Origin: Rhodospirillales bacterium
GTDB taxonomy: Bacteria; Pseudomonadota; Alphaproteobacteria; Rhodospirillales; JADHTD01
Assembly (NCBI GenBank): GCA_016776525.1
Contig: JADHTD010000006.1
Coordinates: 1-23,527, forward strand
DNA: 23,527 nucleotides
Direction: 5' to 3'
Notes under the pieces: generated by a model
The model's database searches: none
What the model saw: only the letters and a program-made list of their open reading frames with translations
Told to the model about the DNA's origin: nothing
Position numbers and translations under genes: made by a program
Part shown: positions 19,821 to 23,527 of the stretch, piece after piece
Position numbering within the stretch: position 1 is the first letter of the stretch
How the letters are laid out: each line of letters opens with the position of its first letter

Positions 19821-20039
19821 ATTTTTGAAATTGTCCTCAAGCGCCAGACAGGCTGCGCTCCCGCTTGGTCGCTAGTCGCTACGCTCCACGATAGTCCTTA
19901 AATATCAGGTTGGTTGCCGCTCTATACCTAGGGCCATTGAGGCCCCGCGAGTTAATACGAGCGAGCCCTATTGCATTTATGCAATCCATGCATGGGCGCA
20001 CAGCGCGCCCGGCGATTGAGGGAACAACTAATAACTTTT
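19821..20039. repeat. structured intergenic stretch with clustered short inverted repeats
   Basis: No gene is visible. It holds GGGCC/GGCCC arms (19931-19945), ATTGCAT/ATGCAAT (19970-19985), the palindrome CCATGCATGG (19986-19995) and GGGCGC/GCGCCC (19994-20010), plus a direct repeat of GTCGCTA near 19870. It lies between convergent genes, so it may act as a two-way terminator or be a dispersed repeat element. Confidence 0.5.
19994..20010. terminator. GC-rich hairpin between convergent genes, possible terminator
   Basis: Six-base arms GGGCGC and GCGCCC close a 5-nt loop. A run of T residues begins about 25 bp further on (around 20035), too far for a standard intrinsic terminator. Position between two convergent stops is the main support. 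Confidence 0.3.
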
Positions 20040-21500
20040 TTAAAAAATCTCAGCCGTAAATTCGGCGCGCACCCGTTTCTTGAAGTTATCGATGTCCTTC
20101 AGGGCGTCGGTCAGCCTTTCCCGCTTGCGTTTCGAGAGGGAGTCCGGGTCGACATAGTAATTGACCTTGCGGTCTTTCTTGTAGGCCTTGATCTGGTTTT
20201 TCAGCAGAGTATTGGTCAGCAGTTCGAAGGCCGCCGACAGCAGTTCCGTTTCCGTGTCATCCAAAACCCCCTTGCCATTGAGGGCTTCGATCCGCCGCAG
20301 CGTGGAGGTTTCCTTCACGCCCTCGCGCAAAGACAGCAGGCGCACGGTTCCGACCAGGGGAATGGTGCCGGTGTGCTTGAGGTTGATCTGGCCCTTGTAT
20401 TTCTTTTTTTCCTGCTCCGTGACCAAGCCACCGAAGAACCCCAGGGCCACGTTGTGGTCCTTCACCTCGGCGAACATCTGCTGCAGGAAGAAATGGTTCT
20501 TTTTGATCATGCCGGCGACCTTGTTGCGCAGCTTCCTGGCCAGCGCCGGGTTGCCCCAGACCGGCTGGAAATCGAAGAAGATGTCGCTGAGCCGGATGGC
20601 GACGAAATTGCGCTTGCGCCCCCACAGGTCGATCTGTTCGATCCATTGCGGCAGGGTCTTGCGCCACAGCGGATTGACCGCCATGCAATAGCCGTTGCAG
20701 TACGGCAGGCCGACGGCGTCCAGGTCACGGGTCATGCGCTCTGCCAGTTCGATAAAGAAGCTGTCGATCCGGTTATGATCGTCGTCCGGATAGTCCTCCA
20801 GGATGAAGCCGTTGTCCTGGTCCGGGAACAGGTAGTTCTCGCCGCGCCCGCCGGAACCGAAAACGATGGTCGTGAAATTGACCGGTGGCTTGCCCCAGCC
20901 TTCGGCGGCCATGTCGCGGAGCGTGGCGTCGATGATGCGGCGGTAGATGTCGTTGTTGATGTGGGTCAGCACGGCCTGGATTTCGGCCGCCGGCAGGTGG
21001 CTTTCGAAGAGTTCTTCGGCCAGTTGCACCTGTTCCGCCTTCACCTTCTTCAGGCCCTTCAGGGTGCCCTGGTGGGTCAGCCGGTCGATCTGCCCGACCA
21101 GTTGGCTGGAAGCCACGGTCAGGGCATCCTTCAGATTGAGGATGCCGACCAGCAATCCCTTCTTGTTGACCACCGGCATATGGCGGTGGCCGCGCCGGCG
21201 CATGCGGCCGATAGAATGGTACAAATAGTCCTTGGCCAAGATGGTGATGACCGGCGTCGTCATGACCTCGTCGACCGGCGTTTCCGGGGAAATCTTGAAG
21301 GCGATTTTACGGGCCACGTCCCGTTCGGTGACGATACCGACGGGGCGGCCCTCCGAATCGATTACCGTGGCACCGGACGCTTTTTCCGTTGCAAGGCGTT
21401 CAATGACCTCTGAACAGGGGGTGCCTTCAGCGACGGCCAAAGGCGTATTTCGCATGAAATCCTTAACGAGTTTGCTGAATATATCAATCTGAGACTGCAC
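20040..21500 (-). CDS. CBS-domain putative nucleotidyltransferase (DUF294 family, GlnD-like)
   Basis: 486 residues. Two CBS domains occupy about residues 11-130 (VIDSEGRPVGIVTERD and MPVVNKKGLLVGILNLKD) and usually bind adenine nucleotides. A GlnD-type nucleotidyltransferase domain follows, with FGSGGRGE (214-221) and the metal-binding DQD (227-229), both intact. The C-terminal part (about 340-486) fits the DUF294 substrate-binding region. Many relatives carry an N-terminal cyclic-nucleotide domain; it is absent here. Substrates are unknown in most members. Transfer of a nucleotide to a protein is the likely reaction by analogy with GlnD. The start is GTG 21500, with AGAGG 5 nt upstream. The gene is convergent with the sensor-exonuclease and divergent from the symporter, sharing the 473-bp regulatory gap with it. 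In other proteobacteria this family often neighbours exonuclease and symporter genes. Confidence 0.88.
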   Translation of the reverse strand: MQSQIDIFSKLVKDFMRNTPLAVAEGTPCSEVIERLATEKASGATVIDSEGRPVGIVTERDVARKIAFKISPETPVDEVMTTPVITILAKDYLYHSIGRMRRRGHRHMPVVNKKGLLVGILNLKDALTVASSQLVGQIDRLTHQGTLKGLKKVKAEQVQLAEELFESHLPAAEIQAVLTHINNDIYRRIIDATLRDMAAEGWGKPPVNFTTIVFGSGGRGENYLFPDQDNGFILEDYPDDDHNRIDSFFIELAERMTRDLDAVGLPYCNGYCMAVNPLWRKTLPQWIEQIDLWGRKRNFVAIRLSDIFFDFQPVWGNPALARKLRNKVAGMIKKNHFFLQQMFAEVKDHNVALGFFGGLVTEQEKKKYKGQINLKHTGTIPLVGTVRLLSLREGVKETSTLRRIEALNGKGVLDDTETELLSAAFELLTNTLLKNQIKAYKKDRKVNYYVDPDSLSKRKRERLTDALKDIDNFKKRVRAEFTAEIF

Positions 21501-21973
21501 GGCGACCTCTTCTAGGGCTGGATAAGGACTATCAAAATTCCGTGAAGCTGAATTCCCTGTGATCCCCGCCGACGGTATATGCGTTATTTCTAATAACCAT
21601 TAGTCCACGGGCCTTTTTGTATTGTTGTGACCCCAAAATAAAGCACTGCCACGCAGTCCTTACAAGGTACCTTTAAACAATAGTGCAAGTTTCGTTGCGA
21701 TGGGGAAACACAGACAAATGAAAAATTACAATGCTTTTAATACTAAGTTAACGAATGTGTTTTTATTGCGTCAAAAGCAAGTGAAAATAACTTTTGTTGT
21801 GCGCGACTCTGTAAAATGTTATTGGTATTTCAAGCCGAATCGGGTTGGGAGCAACCTCTCTATTTCCCGATAGGTTTGAAGTGAACGAAGGTTTTGATGC
21901 GGTTTAGGCTTTTGCTATAGACCGCATTTTGACCAAACAGGGACTGAGCTAAAGCTTTAGGGGAGTACGAACC
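21501..21973. other. AT-rich divergent regulatory region between the DUF294 gene and the symporter
   Basis: These 473 bp hold no convincing gene. They are much more AT-rich than the coding DNA and contain many short inverted repeats: CTAAT/ATTAG (21590-21603), AAGGTACCTT (21664-21673), TTGC/GCAA around 21766-21780, CAAAAG/CTTTTG (about 21773-21797), GGTTG/CAACC (21843-21856), a 10-bp stem at 21897-21927 and CTAAAGCTTTAG at 21949-21960. The length and content suggest control of the symporter by several factors. A 51-codon frame at 21718-21873 is not supported. Confidence 0.6.
21894..21927 (+). promoter_or_regulatory. stem-loop overlapping a possible promoter upstream of the symporter
   Basis: Positions 21897-21906 pair with 21918-21927 (ATGCGGTTTA with TAGACCGCAT, one G-U wobble), followed by four T residues. 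The same stretch offers TTGATG (21894-21899) and TATAGA (21916-21921) with 16-bp spacing. It may be either a promoter with an operator-like inverted repeat or, if transcription starts further upstream, an attenuator hairpin. The sequence alone does not decide. Confidence 0.4.
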
Positions 21974-23527
21974 TTGGCACCGAAAGTCGTATGGCTATTC
22001 GTCTTTGTAGCGCTCTATTGGGCCTACTGTATTTTCTGGGGCATTAAGAGTGCCCGAATGGCGAAGACTGCCAGTGATTACTTTATTGCTGGACGTCAAA
22101 TTTCATTGTGGGTGTTTGTTCTGGCAGCGACCGCGACATCCTTCTCCGGCTGGACCTTCATGGGTCATCCGGGGTTGGTTTATCGCGATGGCTTCCAATA
22201 CGCCTACGCTTCTTTTTACACAATCACCATTCCGTTTACCGGAGTGCTGTTCCTGAAACGCCAGTGGATGCTGGGCAAACGTTACGGGTATGTCACGCCG
22301 GGCGAAATGCTGTCAGATTATTTCCAGGGAGATGCGATCCGTATTCTTACGGTGGCCGTTGCTCTGCTGTTCTCGATCCCATATCTGGGCGTGCAGCTGG
22401 GTGCCTCGGGCTTCCTGTTTAACGTTCTGACGGACGGCTTGGTCGATGCAAACTTCGGCATGTGGATCCTGTCACTTGTGGTGTTGATCTATGTGGGTAC
22501 TGGCGGTCTACGCGCTGTGGCCTATGTGGACACCCTGCAGTGTGTTCTGCTGGCCCTCGGCATTGTGATCACGGGTGTTATCGCCCTGAACCACGCCGGC
22601 GGCTGGGATGCTCTCCAGGGCGGCCTCGCCAAACTGGGCGCTTCCGACATCGGTAAATGGGGTACCACAAAGGGTTATGGCGGCGGTGATTACAACGCCT
22701 ACTTCGCCATTCCGGGCGTCATCCAATGGACGGCCGGCCTTGGCAAAGAAACCCCGGTTGGCGGTCTTTGGACCGGCATCATGTGCCTGACTTACATGTT
22801 TGCCCTGATGGGCATCCAGTCGGCTCCGGCCTTCACCATGTGGTCGTTCTCCAACAACTCTCCGAAACCCTTTGCGCCGCAACAGGTTTGGGCTTCCTCC
22901 TTCGGGATCGGCCTTATCCTGTTCTTCTTCACGGCCTTCCAGGGTATGGGTGCCCATCTTCTCGGCGCCAACGGAGAGGTGACCAAGGCAGGCATCGCGC
23001 TTGCTGCGGTGCTGCCGGATCTTACTGCCAATAAGCAAGGTGGTCTGGTCCCGCACTACTTCAACACCATCGGCGAGACTGTTCCATGGCTCGTCGGCCT
23101 GTTGGCAGTGTGTGCGTTGGCGGCCATGCAATCGACCGGTGCGGCTTATATGTCCACCGCCGGCGGCATGCTGACCCGCGACCTTTACAAGCGCTATCTG
23201 AACCCGACCGCTTCGCACACCACGCAGAAGCTGTTTGGCCGGATGGGTGTTGCCTTTATCGTGGTTGCCGCTCTCTTGGTGGCTACGTATTCGCGTGATG
23301 CTCTGGTGCTGTTGGGTGGCTTGGCTGTTGCCTTCGGTTTCCAGATGTGGCCGTCTCTGGCTGCGGTAACCTACATCCCGTGGATCACCCGTCAGGGTGC
23401 GACGCTGGGTCTGGCTGCCGGTCTGCTGGGGGTCATCTTCACCGAGACCATTGGCGCAACGATCACCGGCGGTGCGCTGCCGTGGGGCCGTTGGCCTTGG
23501 ACCATCCACTCTGCTGGTTGGGGCATG
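21974..23527 (+). CDS. sodium:solute symporter family transporter, 3' end beyond the window
   Basis: The frame is open for 518 codons from TTG 21974 to the right edge. AGGGGAG lies about 8 nt before the start, and no ATG or GTG offers a better site. The protein has many hydrophobic helices and typical SSS features: SDYFIAGR after the first helix, SFSGWTFMGHPG, VGTGGLRAVAYVDTLQ, and MQSTGAAYMSTAGGMLTRDLYKRY, which should carry Ser/Thr of the sodium site in the eighth core helix. Family members import sugars, amino acids, acetate or similar solutes with sodium. The substrate here is not clear, and it does not look like a typical ActP. Codon choice (many GGT, GCT, CTG and CGT) differs from its neighbours and suggests strong expression. 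The 3' end, and whether a regulatory domain follows, lie outside the window. Confidence 0.9.
   Translation, partial: MAPKVVWLFVFVALYWAYCIFWGIKSARMAKTASDYFIAGRQISLWVFVLAATATSFSGWTFMGHPGLVYRDGFQYAYASFYTITIPFTGVLFLKRQWMLGKRYGYVTPGEMLSDYFQGDAIRILTVAVALLFSIPYLGVQLGASGFLFNVLTDGLVDANFGMWILSLVVLIYVGTGGLRAVAYVDTLQCVLLALGIVITGVIALNHAGGWDALQGGLAKLGASDIGKWGTTKGYGGGDYNAYFAIPGVIQWTAGLGKETPVGGLWTGIMCLTYMFALMGIQSAPAFTMWSFSNNSPKPFAPQQVWASSFGIGLILFFFTAFQGMGAHLLGANGEVTKAGIALAAVLPDLTANKQGGLVPHYFNTIGETVPWLVGLLAVCALAAMQSTGAAYMSTAGGMLTRDLYKRYLNPTASHTTQKLFGRMGVAFIVVAALLVATYSRDALVLLGGLAVAFGFQMWPSLAAVTYIPWITRQGATLGLAAGLLGVIFTETIGATITGGALPWGRWPWTIHSAGWGM

Noticed and set aside
19971..21413. Plus-strand open frame of 480 codons opposite the DUF294 gene
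   Set aside because: It is rich in Gln, Val and Asp without any motif, as antisense frames of GC-rich genes are. The minus strand encodes intact CBS and nucleotidyltransferase motifs.
21718..21873. 51-codon open frame in the symporter leader
   Set aside because: A purine-rich GGGGA lies about 12 nt before the ATG, which is too far, and the sequence has no recognisable feature. A frame of this length is easily found by chance.
21969..21990. Sigma54-type promoter at the symporter start (TTGGCAC)
   Set aside because: The GG element is present, but the required GC element about 10 bp downstream is absent, and the site lies within the start of the coding sequence.

Overview
This window looks like the chromosome of a GC-rich alphaproteobacterium, most likely Rhodospirillales-like. 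That is an inference from the protein style, the strong GC3 bias, the free use of GTG and TTG starts, and an ArsR-methyltransferase/metF/metH operon. No rRNA, tRNA, CRISPR array, integrase or transposase was seen.

Layout, left to right. The window opens with the 3' end of a membrane transporter gene (1-146, +). An AT-rich islet follows, holding a TGS1-like methyltransferase (293-928, -). A two-gene minus-strand unit comes next: a DinG/XPD-type helicase (2514-5288) whose 3' end overlaps an exported beta-lactamase-family serine hydrolase (1037-2521). Three plus-strand genes follow: an unrecognised protein with four copies of an LG-x2-F motif (5551-6831), an MFS transporter starting at a rare start codon (6850-8073), and a stand-alone CheY-like receiver (8174-8584). 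A minus-strand methionine-cycle operon runs from 14639 down to 8638: an ArsR-type regulator fused to a SAM methyltransferase, metF, metH (cobalamin-dependent), and a small basic protein of unknown role. The first three genes overlap by 4 and 8 bp. A perfect 16-bp palindrome in front of the operon is the obvious operator candidate. Then come a Sel1-like lipoprotein gene and ettA (both -).

The right-hand third is the most unusual. A second stand-alone receiver (17240-17617) is followed by a 709-residue membrane protein (17691-19820) that joins two TM helices, HAMP, PAS and a kinase core lacking its catalytic residues to an intact DEDDh (DnaQ-type) exonuclease. A structured 219-bp intergenic stretch separates it from a convergent gene for a two-CBS, GlnD-like nucleotidyltransferase (DUF294 family, 20040-21500). 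After a 473-bp AT-rich, palindrome-rich regulatory region, a sodium:solute symporter gene (21974 to the window edge) runs off the end.

How the genes may work together. The ArsR fusion probably senses a SAM-cycle metabolite and controls methionine regeneration by MetF and MetH. At the right, exonuclease, CBS-nucleotidyltransferase and symporter genes sit together, an association I recall from other proteobacteria (for example the PA3232-PA3235 region of Pseudomonas aeruginosa). Here the exonuclease carries a sensor module of its own and has a receiver gene directly upstream. This suggests a signalling system linked to solute uptake whose output is nucleic-acid or nucleotide hydrolysis rather than phosphotransfer. 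That role is an inference, not something the sequence proves.
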